Source of the DNA: Dermatemys mawii
Taxonomy: Eukaryota; Chordata; Testudines; Dermatemydidae
DNA: 64,000 nt
NCBI GenBank assembly: GCA_007922305.1
Contig: ML677348.1
Location: forward strand, 15,949,442 to 16,013,441
Reading direction: 5' to 3'
Below are positions 1-12,712 of the stretch, one piece after another (within the stretch, counting starts at the first letter, position 1; each line of letters begins with the position of its first letter). The position numbers and the translations under genes were made by a program. The notes below the pieces were generated by a model. It made no database searches. It was not told the DNA's origin and was given only the letters and a program-made list of their open reading frames with translations.

Positions 1-836
1 TAAAAGAGGAAGAATTCTATTTTGTACATATGAACGGTCTTTAATTTATCACTTTCAAAGAGATCTTTAATGATCAGCATTCCCTTGTCTTTGCATGTGC
101 ATCCAAGTGAGATTTCCTATTTCCAGCGATGAACTAAACCATGTGGGGAGTTTTTTAAGCCAGTAGAGATGTGCTTTTACAATTTTTAGCATTTTCCATA
201 TCATAACCTCTTAGCACTCCCCTGTGCAACTTGCCAGTGATTACCATTTGCAATGAAGTTAATTTTCATGATAAAATCCTACTGGTCTTTTTCTTATGGT
301 AATTTCCACTGAAGTTCATGGAATTGCTCTTGTGATTAAGGTCAGCAGGATTTGGCCCTTTTTGTCTTTACATTCTAAATGAAGCTGTAATATATCTACC
401 ATATCTCTAGGTGCCAATTTTATCATTACTAGTAATCAGTATGGCACACAAGCAGAGTTATAGGGAAGAGACTGAGAGGCCAGTGTTACCTTGCTGAGGC
501 AATACAGTTTGTGAGGTAGCAGCCTGGCTGGGCTGGATTCCTATGCCCACAATGTTATAAGAAATCAGGTCCCTCTTGAAACCTGACCCGCCTTCTCAAG
601 TTCCACTCTTCATGCTAAAAGCTCCTCAAAACACATTAATATGTTAGCTGCTGATCACTTCTGATACACCAGTCTTATCGGATTTTATGTATTTAAAATA
701 CCATCCAAACTGCTTATATTTTCTGGTGCCTGAATTATGTGTAACTAACACCAGATGTATTTACTGGTGTTATTTCCTGGACTCATAAACAGGCCGAAAA
801 CAAAGTTTAATGGAAGTTTCCATTTGTGTAGAATCT
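1..836. other. No gene or clear repeat
   Basis: AT-rich sequence with no coding signal, structured RNA or repeat that I recognise. Confidence 0.5.
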
Positions 837-1130
837 GAGAATACCAAAGCACTTAATATTAATTAATTCAGCCTCCCAACAGCATTGCAAGGCAGGTAAG
901 AATTAATGAAGCCTGTCTTCAGCAGATGTAAAGCACGAGAGCTCTACCAAGGGAACCAATGAAGCTGCATCAGTTTACACTCACTGAGGAGATGGGCCAT
1001 TATCTTTATATGATGGGGGAAACTGAGGGATAGAAAAGTTAACCCATGACTTGCTTAATTTCAGGTGGGAAGTCCACCACCTAGCCAAGAATAGAACACA
1101 GGTCCAATTCCCATTCCTGTGATTTAATGT
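837..1130 (-). repeat. MIR-like SINE remnant, interrupted
   Basis: The first part (about 837-905) resembles the reverse strand of the vertebrate MIR 3' region, with a caaagcactta start and a gcaaggcaggtaag segment. The second part (about 985-1130) carries gggggaaactgaggga and a tagaacacaggtcc tail. About 80 bp of unrelated sequence separates them. The small open frame across this part is not a gene. The family call is from memory of the MIR consensus and the copy is diverged. Confidence 0.5.
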
Positions 1131-2330
1131 TAGGCCTGTCCTTGCACTTTGTATTAATAAAGACATTTCTTATAGGAGAGATGAAATTTAAAGGGGATAT
1201 AATGTGAAATTCTCCCTAAAATGGAGTTTTATTACATAATAAAATGCATTAAAAAGGAATTTGCAACACTTATTTAAAATAATCTCTCTAACCAATTCAA
1301 TATAAATGCATTTTAGCTTTTCATTAGTAAGGCATAAAAAAGGAAGGTTTTCTCAGGTGTTTGCTGTTTCCATACAATTTAAAATATACAGATAGATCTA
1401 TTACTATTATACAAAATAACACAAAATGCAAAATGCTATGAAATACAATACTTATCACTAATTATAGTGCAGAGCTTTTCTACCTTTATTTTGGAGGCTA
1501 AATTATTGCACAGAATAGAGATTAGCATTTCTGCTCTTTATTAGTCTAATTTCTGAAATTCGTAACAGGTTAATTCCATTAGTTCCATTGCTACCTGCCA
1601 GGCATTTCCGCCAACCATAGCCCTTTCTGCGTGGGGTAAATTGCTCTAGCCAACCCACATCAGGCCTTCCATATTATTAATGCTCTCTCCTCCACTCAGT
1701 GTATTGTATTGCCATTTCTGTGCTTAAATGCAGACTAGGGCTCAAAACCAAAGCCTTTAAAATTGCATACCTGTGAAAAGGTCCTTTTTAGTGAATGCAT
1801 AGAGACCATGGAGCAGGATTCGGAGGTGTTAGGGGCATGCTTGTATTATACATATGGAAGGACTATTCTAAACAACATTATTTGAAAACAGTTTGGAAAC
1901 ATTTCATATCCTCTTGCAGGTCATGGCACTGGCTGACTTGGCTCCCTCTGTGGTTGCCTCAGGACTGTCAGGCCCATCAAAGGAGAGAACTTTTATGGGT
2001 TATGTTCTCATGGGGTTTAGTCCTGTGGGCTGAACCTGGGGTTAAGCTGACATTTAGTTTTATTTTTTAAACTTGACAGGGCACCTAGCTCTGGCGAGAA
2101 GCCCTTTTTATAATTATAGAAATCCAAATAATAAGACTAATATTCAGCAACCAATGAGAATCAAGACGCTGGTTTTCCATTGAATCCAAACTTGGTCGAA
2201 ACAGTGAGCCCCAGTGGAAGGCTGTTGCTATCAAAGTGTTTCGAATAGTGGGGTCCAGAAACTTATCATCTAAACACACCTTCAGTGATAAACTGTTGAG
2301 CAACCATCCTCACTCCTTAACAAAGCCCTC
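1131..2330. other. No gene seen
   Basis: AT-rich non-coding sequence. A 91-codon open frame at 1795-2070 has no recognisable domain and unremarkable composition, so I treat it as chance. Confidence 0.45.
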
Positions 2331-2610
2331 AGAGTATGTCTACATTGTAATAAAACCCCTGAGGCTGGCCCCTGTCAGCTGACTTGAGCCCACAAGTCTT
2401 GGACTGCAGGGCTATCAAATTTCAGTGTAGACATTCGGACTCATGCTGAAACCTTGGTTCTCAGATCTTCCCTGTTGCAGGGTCTCAGAGCCCACTCTCT
2501 AGCCCAAGCCCAAAACTGGACATCTACATTGCAGCTTTATAGCCTTGCAACCTGAGCTCCACAAGATCGAGTCAGCTGTCTTGTGTTTTGTTGCTGTGTA
2601 GACATACTCT
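2331..2610. mobile_element. Foldback MITE with gtctacac-type inverted ends
   Basis: The left end reads agagtatgtctacattg and the right end reads gctgtgtagacatactct, which are inverted complements with few mismatches. The interior is also partly palindromic, with gagcccaca and cagagccc segments repeated in opposite orientation. It is about 280 bp and non-coding. Further elements with the same end type lie at 3855-4157 and 41520-41826. The superfamily is uncertain: ends and size fit a Tc1/mariner or Harbinger non-autonomous element. Confidence 0.75.
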
Positions 2611-2954
2611 TAATGACTCAGGACCTGGCTGCCTCTCTCCCTGTGCCATGCTGCTGTCGCTGAAGTCCCTGACGATTCCCCAGCTGGAGTGCTCCTCAGT
2701 ACAAACAAGAGGGAGCTACTGGTAGGGTGCTCTGTGTAATGGAGCCCTGTTTCTAGAACTCACTTCCCTTATCCTCCTCTTCTCCCCTAAATCACTCGGG
2801 TCCAGCTCTGTTACACTTCTGGATGTGCTACAAATTACTTCTACCCTCCAGCTTTTGGAGGAATTGACTTTTCTCCTGTTAGCTGGTGACGTTTGTGTGT
2901 TAAAGTGTAATAATTCTTACAGAAGCTCATTGTACCTGGTAGAATTGTAACCCA

Positions 2955-3135
2955 CACACTTTCTAAGTGTGGTGGTCTGTCCCATCTAGTGGCACCAAGG
3001 GGGGAGGGAGAGAGAGAGAGAAGTTTGCTCACTCTACAGTCTTAGTTACCAGTCATATGGCTTTTAGCTCATGTGGTAGAGGCTCATGTACTAAGCTCCA
3101 GAGATCCCAGGTTCCATCCCATTTGCTGACAAACC
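2955..3135 (+). repeat. tRNA-derived SINE
   Basis: The segment contains an internal RNA polymerase III promoter layout. An A-box-like tagctcatgtggtagag starts at 3065 and a B-box-like ggttccatccc lies at 3110-3120, about 45 bp apart as in a tRNA. The upstream part has a ctagtggcaccaagg segment and a short (ga)n run. The A and B boxes deviate from a functional tRNA and the acceptor stem is absent, so this is a SINE copy and not a tRNA gene. Confidence 0.6.
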
Positions 3136-3854
3136 GTCAACATTATAGAATGACATGTTGTTTTTAAAATCCATTATAATATGGGTTTACCATGTTTGTT
3201 CCCAGATGTCTCAGCTATTCATTGAGCTCTGGCATTCTTTCAGAAAATCCCTCTATTTTTTCTTCAGGGCTTCCAGCTGCCCGATTTGCATGGCCTTTTG
3301 GCAGAATGATTTAAAGAAAGCACAGGGCTATCATATCATAACTAGTGTGAAAGGTAGATCATGTGCTCAACTATTATGTTCAGAAGGGAGGAAAAGAAAA
3401 GAAAGGAGCCCAGTTTTCCAGAGGAAGGATGGGACATGGTACTGAGCAGTAATATCCTCCACTCCCTCTGATGTGGAAGCCCCTCTACACCATCTCAGTG
3501 TATTGGTGACCTGTGGTTTAATGTGTATGTACATGGGCTGGCAATTACTAGTGGACTCAATGGGGCTCCTAAATTTGTTCCCAGAACTGAATACCTGGCT
3601 TTTCATGTCTTTATGTATGTGCAGTTTTGAATAACCAAGTTTTAGTGTTTCTAAAAGCTGGGCTTTATATGTTCAACCAAGATTTATGAATGAACCAACC
3701 TGCACTCTCAGACATTGCTTGTGTGAAGAGATTTGAGGATTTTCAGGGTATACAACTTGGGGACGCAAATATAGACTCTGATCCTGCAAACTGTGGCCCA
3801 CCAGGGTGGATCTTTACACCAGTACCTGGTTCCATGAATGTCACTGGGATTCAG
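3136..3854. other. No gene seen
   Basis: Non-coding. Open frames at 3155-3445 and 3690-3950 have no domain. From about 3777 a diverged piece of a low-copy palindromic repeat (gactctgatcctgcaaac) may be present. Confidence 0.4.
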
Positions 3855-4157
3855 GCATATCCACACTGCAATAAAAGACCTACAGCACCGCTTCGGCAGA
3901 CCCAGGTCAGCAGACTAAGGTGTGCAGGTCTTGGGGCTGCAGGGCTATAAAGCTGCAGTGTAGCTGTTTGGGCTCAGAATGGAGCTCAGGCTTTGAGACC
4001 CCCATAATAGGGGTAGGTCTCAAAGCCTGGGAGTCCAAGCTGGAATGTCTATACACTGTTATTTTTAGGCCTGCAAATTCAAGTCTGCTGTCCTCAGCTC
4101 TGAGGCTCTGTGCTGGGTTTTTTTTGTTTTTTGTTTTTTAATTGCAGTGTAGACATG
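3855..4157. mobile_element. Foldback MITE, same end type as 2331-2610
   Basis: It starts with ccacactgcaataaaag and ends with aattgcagtgtagacatgg. The inner arms around 4000 form an inverted repeat (gctttgagaccccc and ggtctcaaagcc). A T-rich stretch near 4118-4139 lies inside the right arm. About 300 bp, non-coding. Confidence 0.7.
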
Positions 4158-4569
4158 GGCACAAAATATCCACTCACATGGATCAGCTTGCACTATCAGG
4201 ACATTATATGTTCCTTTGACAATTCGATTTTTAATATTTAATTGGCAGTTACGTTGTTGACATGACATGCACATTTTTCTACACCCCTGTCTGAAACAAT
4301 GCTAAAACCTGTTTTGGCTTCAAATCTTGTACTATTTGTAATGAAAGTGAAAGGCAATTTTCACAGGAGGGAAAGATGGACAGAGGGATTTGTTTTTTGA
4401 TTGGGGCTAATAAATTTGAAAATGTCTGATATATTCCAGTATGTTTCTAGACTATTTTCTGCAGCTGGCAAGATAATAATATTTCACTCTTGACTAACTG
4501 AGACATTTTGTAAAATGTTGTACCTTTGCAGAAGAAGGATGATTAGGTGGATGGGATGCTAGACTATGA

Positions 4570-4730
4570 AAAATTAGGGCCTGAGATCTGGGTTCTATTA
4601 TCAGCTTGGCATAAACTTCTTGTGTGATCACAGACAAGTCACTCAACTTCTCTGCACCTTATCAGGAAAAGGGAGATAAAACTTCTCTGCCCCATAGGGG
4701 TGCTGAGAGGCTACGTTCACTCTTTTTATG
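4570..4730 (+). repeat. MIR-like SINE
   Basis: The order of motifs matches the forward MIR consensus: gatctgggttctatta, then cttgtgtgatcacagacaag, tcactcaacttctctgcacc, and an a/g-rich stretch ending in ggtgctgagaggct. It is clearly diverged, as expected for an old insertion. No coding capacity. Confidence 0.75.
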
Positions 4731-7526
4731 AGGCCCTCAGATACTATGGAGGTAAGAACCATAACTAAACCAATACATAGAGGATCATTTTCTCACTCAG
4801 ATTTGGTATGATTTGCCCATAAATATGGGCAATTATCACTGTAATGACAGCATGTCAGAGGGCAGTAGTTAATCTTTCTCTCTCTATATATATTTCTTCA
4901 TGCACATAAAGAGTTGGCAGTTATACATTGCTATAAGGGATCCCTGATAGTCAATCCTGTTATTTATGCAGAGATGCACACAGTGATATCCAAAGAGCCA
5001 TGTTTAATAGTGGCTTTTTTAAAAGCAAGTCTTTTGACACCAGTAGGAAGTGAGGAGGCCATGAGGAAGATATTAATGGAGATCTAAAGGACTCAAATTG
5101 TGTTCAATTAGCAATTGTGGAGTAATATCCTTTGCTTGTTCTTTTTTATATGTTTGTAGTTGGATAGAAATGAATCAAACAGAACCCAGTCATTTTATTA
5201 ATAATAGTTATTACTTCAGAATACCACCGGTAGCTTTGTGAAATTTTCACAGTATAATAGCAAATAATCTCCTTGATTTTAATTTGTTCAATACATTATT
5301 ACCATAACTTTTTATTTTATACTCAAGAGATACTGAGCTGTATTATACCATGTCAGATCTTATGCACTAGGAAAATAAAATAACACATTCCACAAATGTT
5401 CAGGCCAATGCACAATGAGTAATTCTTAAAGAGATTATTTCCACTTATCTGAATACACAATACTAATATGTCTCCTCTCTATGAAATATATACTAATATT
5501 ACATAGGAGAGGGAAAGAGCCTGCAGAGAAGATAGTTATATTCTGTCAATTGTCAGATATATGGTTTCTAAGTAGCACATTTTCTGTGGTATTGTTCTCA
5601 GTGAAAGACCGATAGATGGTGCTGTGGAGACAATTTGCAATCATTGTACATATGTGTAACAAGCCACATCGTTCTATTACTACACATCTGAATAATGAAG
5701 GAAGGAGACTCGTGAACAATTCACTGTTTCTTCTCTCATACACACACACCATTAACCCCTATTTATCAAAATGAGACAAGGAGTTTTAGATGTATGACTC
5801 TCAAATCTGACAGTCATAGAGCAAAACTCCCACACAACTCTCAGAATGTATATACCAGAGGGTTGCATTAATGTAACACATGATATGTTTTATTGCTCAA
5901 GGGTGCCTTCTAAATATTTATCATTATACAGTATTCCGTTTTTCATTATACTGAGCATAAAATGTCCATATAATTCATTCATATTCTAATTCCCATCAGT
6001 TTCCAATATCTGTCCAGGGGCTAAATTCTCTTCCTATTTAAGTAAATGACAGTTCTGGTAATAATTCCAGTGGAAACAGGATCAAGCCCCCAAGTTTGTC
6101 CCTTTCTAATATCTAACCAGTCACCCCAAATATCCCAATATCAGTGTTTGGTACCATTTTCCCTTAAACAGCTCTTCTATTTCTAATACCAGTTCTCTGA
6201 GGATCTGATTCCACTGGATATTCCCTTGTGGGTCCCTGCACTCATGCAGGATCCTACTGAAGTGAAACATAGAGTCTAATTGCATGGTCCTCCTTGCAGA
6301 ATCAGGGCTTTTGCTTCCCTGTCATTCCATCAGTCCCTCACTTCCCCAAATGTGCTTTATACAATCCTCCAGGCTGTTGTTTAACCATTCCCTGTAATAA
6401 AGATGCTGCTTGGTAAAGCTAGAGGTGGAATTCAGTGTCTCTCACAATTCCTCCTGCCTTATCATTCCTGTCATAACTGCTGCTCTGCTTGTTCTTCCAG
6501 CACTCGGTGCCTCTGGGTGTTGCTGATAAACCTGAAGCAAGTAATGGCAGGGAGAAGCGTATTTGTGTTTCTATTGGATTATAATGGTTTTCTCTCACTG
6601 TGATTTTATTTCAGTTTTTCTGTTTAATAATGTGTGTCTATACCAAGGCCTAGATCTTCTCATTTGTATGTACGCAATAGTCTCAGGAAGTGGGGCCTGC
6701 AGCAAATCCAGTCTGGAGAGGGTCTTTGGGCAACCTAACGAGCACAGCTGGCCGACAGTATGCTGCCTGATTGGCTGCATGGCCTGATTGGTTGGAAGAG
6801 TCCATAGACCAGCTATTAAGCCTAGTCGCAATAGCATGGTGGCTGCTCAAAGGATTTTTTCATGACTGAGATAACCCCTGCCTTGCTCTGCTCCAACTAA
6901 CTGAGTCCTGACTATTACCTTTGACCTCTACTGTAACCATAGGATACAACTGGTTACTGGCAGATAGGCTCTGTGGAGATGCACCAACCCCAGAGAAGCC
7001 AGGGGAGAGACTGTGCCTCAGGAATACAAATAACTCACAGGTAGTGCTGAACAGAACAGGACAGATGTAATTTGTACAAACCTTGTATTGAGTGCAGCAC
7101 ACATTGTGCAGCCAGCCAGCTTCACCTGCTCGCTGCCTCTCTCACTGCAGTTGTCCTGGGTACATCTGGTGTGCAGCCCTGTGCGTGGTGGAGCACCAAA
7201 ACAATGATTAGGCAACATAAGGCATCTGTGAGTTTGGGGTGGAGGTGGGGAGGATGACAGGAGGAAATGCCTGCTTCATTCTACTCCTCTGTGACTGCAG
7301 TGTAACTAAGAACAATCTCCACCTGAATGATAACACTTCTTATGTTGTTTATCACCTCCCTGTTCCTTTAATGTAAAGAGTCTATTGATCTTGTGTTCCT
7401 TTTCGCCTTGATGACTTCCCATTTCTCCCTGTGAAATGAACACAGTGCTTGATTTTCTTGATGATTTAGGCACAGATTTATTTTTCCCCCCAAAAATGAA
7501 GCTCTCATTCAGAAGCTTAACCAAAA
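4731..7526. other. No gene seen
   Basis: About 2.8 kb of AT-rich non-coding sequence. The short open frames at 5546-5752, 6403-6603, 6563-6837 and 6860-7257 overlap each other on both strands and show no domains. I recognise no repeat here. Confidence 0.45.
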
Positions 7527-7618
7527 GGGCCAAATGTTCCAAAGTGCTCAGCTTTTAGGAGCTCCCATAGAGAGCCATAAGAGCTGATGGGAGCTGAGCA
7601 TTTGGTAACATCTGGCCC
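7527..7618. repeat. Short palindromic repeat
   Basis: Begins gggccaaatgttccaaagtg and ends catttggtaacatctggccc. Inner arms gtgctcagctttt and gggagctgagc are inverted complements in part. It resembles the small foldback repeats with ggccagatttt ends that are common in reptile DNA. Confidence 0.6.
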
Positions 7619-8185
7619 TAATTGTTTGTCTGAGGTTTGATTTGTTCTTCAAATGGTGCTAAATTTTGAAAACCATCCAAGATACAAGCAGGAAACCACA
7701 AAGATGTCCTCTCTACTTGTGTGAGCTATGAAGACAGTTGGTGAGTAAGTATTTTCTTTGGGGCTGACAGCAAATACATTTCTGTAAATTTAAAGTGAGT
7801 GACAAATACAAATATTTTAGAAATAGAAAAGGTCTCCATAGAGAGAAAATTAATCTACAAAGAGAGAAAATGCTGTATGACTCATGGGAACTCAGTGATT
7901 TTTCTATGTCTAAAGCAATTTCTAGGGTTTTGGCAAACTACTCATCATTCTTAATGCCAATAATAAAACCTGAAATTCTTGAAAGTCATAGTAATTATGG
8001 GTTATTTGCACAGATGCAATTACACAAGAGAAGAAATATTTTTCCCACCCACAAAGCTCCCAAAGCACAGAGAGGAAAACTTACAGTAAGTCATTAAGGG
8101 ATGGATTGTGTCTTTAATGAACAGCTGGGGTGGTAGTAGAGAAGTGAGCTGCCCCAAGGGAAGCTCCCTGAGGCATTATATCTGA
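7619..8185. other. No gene seen
   Basis: Non-coding. The 100-codon frame at 7795-8097 is lysine-rich with no domain and is probably chance. Confidence 0.4.
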
Positions 8186-8193
8186 GGCAGAGA
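8186..8193. repeat. Target-site duplication, left copy (hAT)
   Basis: The 8-mer ggcagaga is repeated exactly at 9450-9457 on the other side of the element, the length expected for hAT integration. Confidence 0.9.
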
Positions 8194-8334
8194 CAGGACT
8201 GGATTACCCAGTAGGCAGACTAAGCATGTGCTTAGGGCACCAGCAGAACAGGAGGCATCAAAAAAAGGAGATTTTTTTGGAAAAAAATTGATATTTCCAA
8301 AAAAGCATCCAAGTAGTCTTAAAACATATTTGGG

Positions 8335-8620
8335 CACTAATCGTGTGTTGAAATATCTTTCTAACACTCACTGGGAGGCACATGCAGTGGCAACAAGTGT
8401 AATTCTGGATTCCTACTCAAAGATTGTGGATGAATTATAAAGTATAGCTGAATACCAATTCCAAACTATAGGTGAGGCAGAAAACATTGCAAACAAGATG
8501 CAAGAACTAGAGTTTGTATTAATGTTGACCATGTGTAATGAAATTTTACAATACAAGTAAAGATCTCAAAGAAAAAGAATTGGATTTGAAAAAATGTGCA
8601 GACCTCTGACAATCATTAGC
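8335..8620 (+). pseudogene. Broken middle part of the hAT transposase
   Basis: This stretch translates into pieces resembling the middle of ZMYM1-like hAT transposases, including NTHWEAH (the family has a TRWE-type motif here) and ENIANKMQELEFVL further on. The pieces lie in a different frame from the C-terminal frame, and stops follow VDEL near 8440 and the LQYK segment near 8560. At least one frameshift separates it from the frame starting at 8650. Assignment is by family resemblance and is moderately sure. Confidence 0.6.
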
Positions 8621-8649
8621 AGACCACTTACACACTTTGAGGAACAATT

Positions 8650-9303
8650 TTGAAAGATCTGAAGACATATCAAAGGATATCTTGCCTGATACTAACTACA
8701 AAGAAGCGAATCAGGAAAAAACAAGCAAACAATAGCAGTGCAACAGAAACAGCATTTTGTGTATGTACTTACTACACTATAAATGATACACTTGCAGCTC
8801 ATATGAAGGGGAGAGGTGAAGTGGACAAAGTAGTATCAAGTAGATTTTCTTTTCTAAATGATATGGACTTATCTGACGAACAATATTCACAAGGTTCCCA
8901 AAAGCTAGTTGACTCATACCCTGTTGACTTGAACATGAATCTCTGGGGAGAAGTCCAGCAGTTCCACTGTTATATGCATGCAAAGTTTAATGAAACAGGA
9001 AAAATGAAATTCAGTCACATTGATCTTCATGGCACAATATTGAAAGATGGAATAAAATGTGTTGTTCCAAATGTAGAGATCACACTACATATTTTTCTAA
9101 CATTGATGATTACTAACTGCTCAGCAGAATGCTCTTTTTCTCAGCTGAAAAGAATAAAAACCCGTCAGAGAACAACAATGTGTCAGGACAGGCTTGATTC
9201 ATTTTCCCTATTGTGTATGGAAGTGGATATGCTTCATGGAGTCAGCTTCGATGAACTTATCCAGAATTTTGCAATCAGAAAATCTAGAAAGAAGCTATTT
9301 TAA
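8650..9303 (+). pseudogene. hAT transposase, C-terminal fragment with dimerisation domain
   Basis: The 217-codon frame is the carboxy end of a hAT-family transposase, the enzyme that cuts and pastes the element. Residues about 135-217 match the hAT dimerisation domain (Dimer_Tnp_hAT), with NCSAECSFSQLKRIKT, then RTTM, DRLDS and CMEVDM, and a basic end KSRKKLF. It looks most like the ZMYM1-like branch. The catalytic aspartates and glutamate and the BED zinc finger would lie upstream and are missing or degraded, so it cannot be an active transposase. The first ATG is only the start of the open frame, not a real start. It sits wholly inside the element at 8194-9449. Confidence 0.85.
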
Positions 9304-9449
9304 TTTCAGCATACATGTCAGTTTTGTGTCATTTTGAAAAATAAAATTTTATTTTAGGGTATAGTATTGTTTTTATTTTGAATTACATATGGAGGGGCAC
9401 CATAATCTTTTCAGTGCTTAGGGCCTCTAAAGGTCTTAATCTGGCCCTG

Positions 9450-9457
9450 GGCAGAGA
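9450..9457. repeat. Target-site duplication, right copy (hAT)
   Basis: Exact ggcagaga, matching 8186-8193. Confidence 0.9.
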
Positions 9458-12400
9458 TGGTATCATGCAGATCTCCAGTGCGCATTCTTTGCTATGGTTT
9501 TTGGGCATTCATGTTCTTGGCCAGTTCTGTCCTCTTTTTGCCTTGTCCCCAGGCCTCAGGGAGACCCTGGTCTATGAATTTACACACCAGGGAGTCTTGG
9601 TGCAGCTTACCTGTCTGGGCCTCAGCCTTCCCCCATGCTGATCTACAGTGTTCCTCTGGGCACAATTTTGATTCTGCCACTATTAATCTGATTGGAATAG
9701 ATTCCCAACTGTTGCAAATCCATAGTGATGCTGTTATAATTTACACCGGCTAAGGATCTAGCCCACTGAGTAATTCTTACTTTGACTAGTCCTATTGATT
9801 TGTGGGGTTATTCATGGAATAGGATGCTAATCAACAGGTGTAACTTCTGAAAATTTTAGCCTTAACTTCTGCCTCAGTTTACCTGAAAACTAGTTAAAAA
9901 TACTTATTTGCTTCAAGGTGTGGTCAGTGAAGCTGGATGAAAGCTTCATATGCACAGCCAGGATTATTTATTCTCATATTTAAGTGTGTGCTCCTGAGTT
10001 CCTTGAATATTCTGGCAAACAGAGATAGACAGGGATTTTCTCAAAAATTGTGATTACAGAATATTTTGAAACAATATTCAAAACTAACTGCTCAGAAATG
10101 AGCTGGGAGCCTAGAGTTAGTTTAGTAAAGCATTCAGCAAATCATTTGGAATAGTGACTACATTTTGAAAATATCAGTCTGTTTGCAGACAATTCCCAAA
10201 AGCAAATGTGCAGTCATCAGAAAATGTATTTTTCATAAGAGGTTTCCCCATTTCTAGTTCTGAGGCCTAATTAATTGTGACTGCAGAGTTTACCAACTGT
10301 TGGATGAAAGGTACTACATACAGTCAGTGAAATAGCATTGACAGACAACACCTAGAAAGAGTTAATACAGATGTGTACTATATTTATTCAGTTGGGGTTG
10401 GTCCATGGATACTCCCCTGTTCTGTCCTGTCCCAGGCCTTTTGAGACCCTTTCCCATCCACTCCTTCTGGAGGATGTAGCTTACCTCCAGCATCTGCCTC
10501 AGACTGGCCCTCAGCCCTGGCACCCTAAGCCAGGGGACAGCTGTCTGTCCTAACCCCAAGACTGCCCTGCTCTGTTTCCCAGAGCTACTTTCTATGATGC
10601 CTGTCTCTTCCAGTGCTTCTTCAGCAGCACAACTTTCTAGGTTCATTCCCAGATCCCTTTACACAAGGAAGTACACTGGCCCAGAACTTGGCCCTTGCAG
10701 AGCTTCTCCAGCTGTCTAATCCTGTTTTATATACATGATTTAGCTTCCAGTTTTGAGAAGTTAAAGGGAAGTGCAAACATAACTTCATTTCTAATATCAG
10801 CAGGATCAGCATATCATTTTCTTTATACTTAATCCTTAGACCACCTTCCCTATTTGCAAACAGGAAGCTGTTTATATGCTGCTGTCTGGCAGGCCTTGCT
10901 CACTTTTAAATGTGTTCTTTGAACAGTCTCATCATCCTAGAAGGAAATCAGGACCAATGCTCAGCTGGGCATAAACTCTGCTTTAAGGGCCACCTCATTC
11001 TGACCCAGGCATCAGTGGGAGTCTCACATGAGTGAAGAGATGACTGTCACTCAGAGACAACCCTCCCTACTTTCTAGGTCCCACAGAATAGTCTATTCCA
11101 TTGCAAGTGTAAGCACAGGGAATGATGCATGAGATGGCATAATATGTAATAAATGCAAGTACATTTTAACATTCAACAATTTACTTAATGACACTTTCTG
11201 ACTCAGTGAACAGAGTTTAAAGGGATTATTCAAACACATCTTTGATTTGACTTTATTTCTCTAAAATCCTACTAAAAGGTAAAAGTGTTCCTCTTTCCAT
11301 AACACCACAGGTCTTGGCTTCAGAGCTGTAGCTGTAGAGCTCTGAATTCTGCCAGCTAAGACCATGTTGGCATACTTACCTGAATCCTGCTTCTATGCAT
11401 TATTCACCACAAATTCTTTCCCAAGTCATTTAGTTTCAGATTCACAAAGATATTTAGGCAGCTAAATCCCATTTTTAGGTGCCACTGAGCCACAAAAAAC
11501 CCATTTGGATTTGGCTGCTACCTAACCCCGTAAGCTGCTACACTCATTAGGCTCCTATGTTTCTGCTATAAACGTTCCCTAGGTGCCCATGTTTCTGCTT
11601 CTAAGCATGTGCACTGATGCCTCTCTCTAGGCATTTAGACACCTCTCTCTCACCCAAACCCCACTGCATCCACTAGTGGGGAAAGATAGGCAGAGGAGTG
11701 CCTATTTCATCCAAGTACCTGATTTGGTAGGTGTGCTCAGAAGCCACATAACTCCACATAAAACAGCTGGGGAGTTGGTGGGGAAGGAAGGAGGAACACC
11801 ATTTTTAGCCCAGTGGTTAGGATACTCAGCTGGGATGTCAGAGACCACCAGCTGAAACCACTTTGCTGCCAGCTGAAGAGAAGGGATGTGAACAGGGATC
11901 TCTCACATGTCAGGTGAATGACTTAACCACTGGACTATAGAATAATTGTGTGTGCCAATTACTAATTATTCAATTGTTTAATAATAGGTGAGAAACCCAT
12001 ATCAGAATATCCCATAGGCAACCGGCAATGGCACTTACCTGAGATGTAGTAGATCCCTTTTCAAATTCCCCTTCTGCCTGATGAGATGGAACTCACTAAG
12101 AGCCTTCCACATGAGTAGCTTAATACTGAGCTAAAGGTTACAAGAGAGGGCCCCTCCCCCTGCCTTAGCACTCCCCACTCCACTGTGAACTGTTTTGCTT
12201 AAAACTATCTCATGAGAAAGTGCTAAGCTGCCTAAGAGGGTTCCCAGCTGTGGATCGCAAGCAGAAATAGGTGTCCCCCTTCAGGCTGGATATAGGCACC
12301 TATTTCAGGCTAAGAGCTTAAATCAAGAAGAATCCAATCAAACAATGATTATTAGTGGTGGCAAGGGGCCACTTGTCATTTATAGAGATCAATGCCAATT

Positions 12401-12637
12401 ACTCGTGCTCATATCAATATTGCTGTGGAGAAGTTGCCCCCACCCATATTTCTTTCAGTGAGAGCTTGTGGGCCAGATCAAAGAATTTCTCACAGTGCTA
12501 GCAATTATAATTCTTCCTCACTCTACCTCTTTCCCTCCAGCTGAATAGATAGTTTCAAGGGGTAAGGCTAGATTAAAAATAGCTGCTAAAATAAAAGCAC
12601 GGTATAGAGTCATGGATGATTGTTTTACTAGACATAT
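9458..12637. other. No gene seen; possible weak repeats
   Basis: About 3.2 kb with no recognised exon. Around 11805-11945 there is a diverged MIR- or tRNA-like segment (agcccagtggttaggatactc). Several short frames at 9378-9753 and 10362-10812 overlap on both strands and carry no domain. Confidence 0.4.
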
Positions 12638-12712
12638 GGGGTGAAATCCAGGTGGTCTTTAAGTCAATGAAAGTTTTAACCATTGACCTCAGTGGGAGCA
12701 GGATTTCGCCCC
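12638..12712. repeat. Short palindromic repeat
   Basis: It begins ggggtgaaatccaggtgg and ends agcaggatttcgcccc. The central parts aagtcaatg and cattgacctcagtggg are inverted, so the 75-bp unit can fold on itself. This is a common small foldback repeat type in reptile and bird DNA. Confidence 0.75.

Larger units (their letters stand above)
8194..9449 (+). mobile_element. hAT DNA transposon, internally deleted
   Basis: The 1256-bp element begins caggactggattac and ends taatctggccctg, which are imperfect terminal inverted repeats. Subterminal gcttagggcacc and ggggcacc/cagtgcttagggcc blocks are also inverted. It is bracketed by identical 8-bp duplications (ggcagaga). Inside is the C-terminal part of a transposase and a broken upstream segment. 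An autonomous hAT is usually 2.5-4 kb, so the N-terminal half of the gene has been lost. The TIR sequence resembles that of turtle hAT elements I recall. Confidence 0.93.

Noticed and set aside
3065..3120. A tRNA gene
   Set aside because: A and B boxes are present but the acceptor and anticodon stems do not form; better explained as a SINE.
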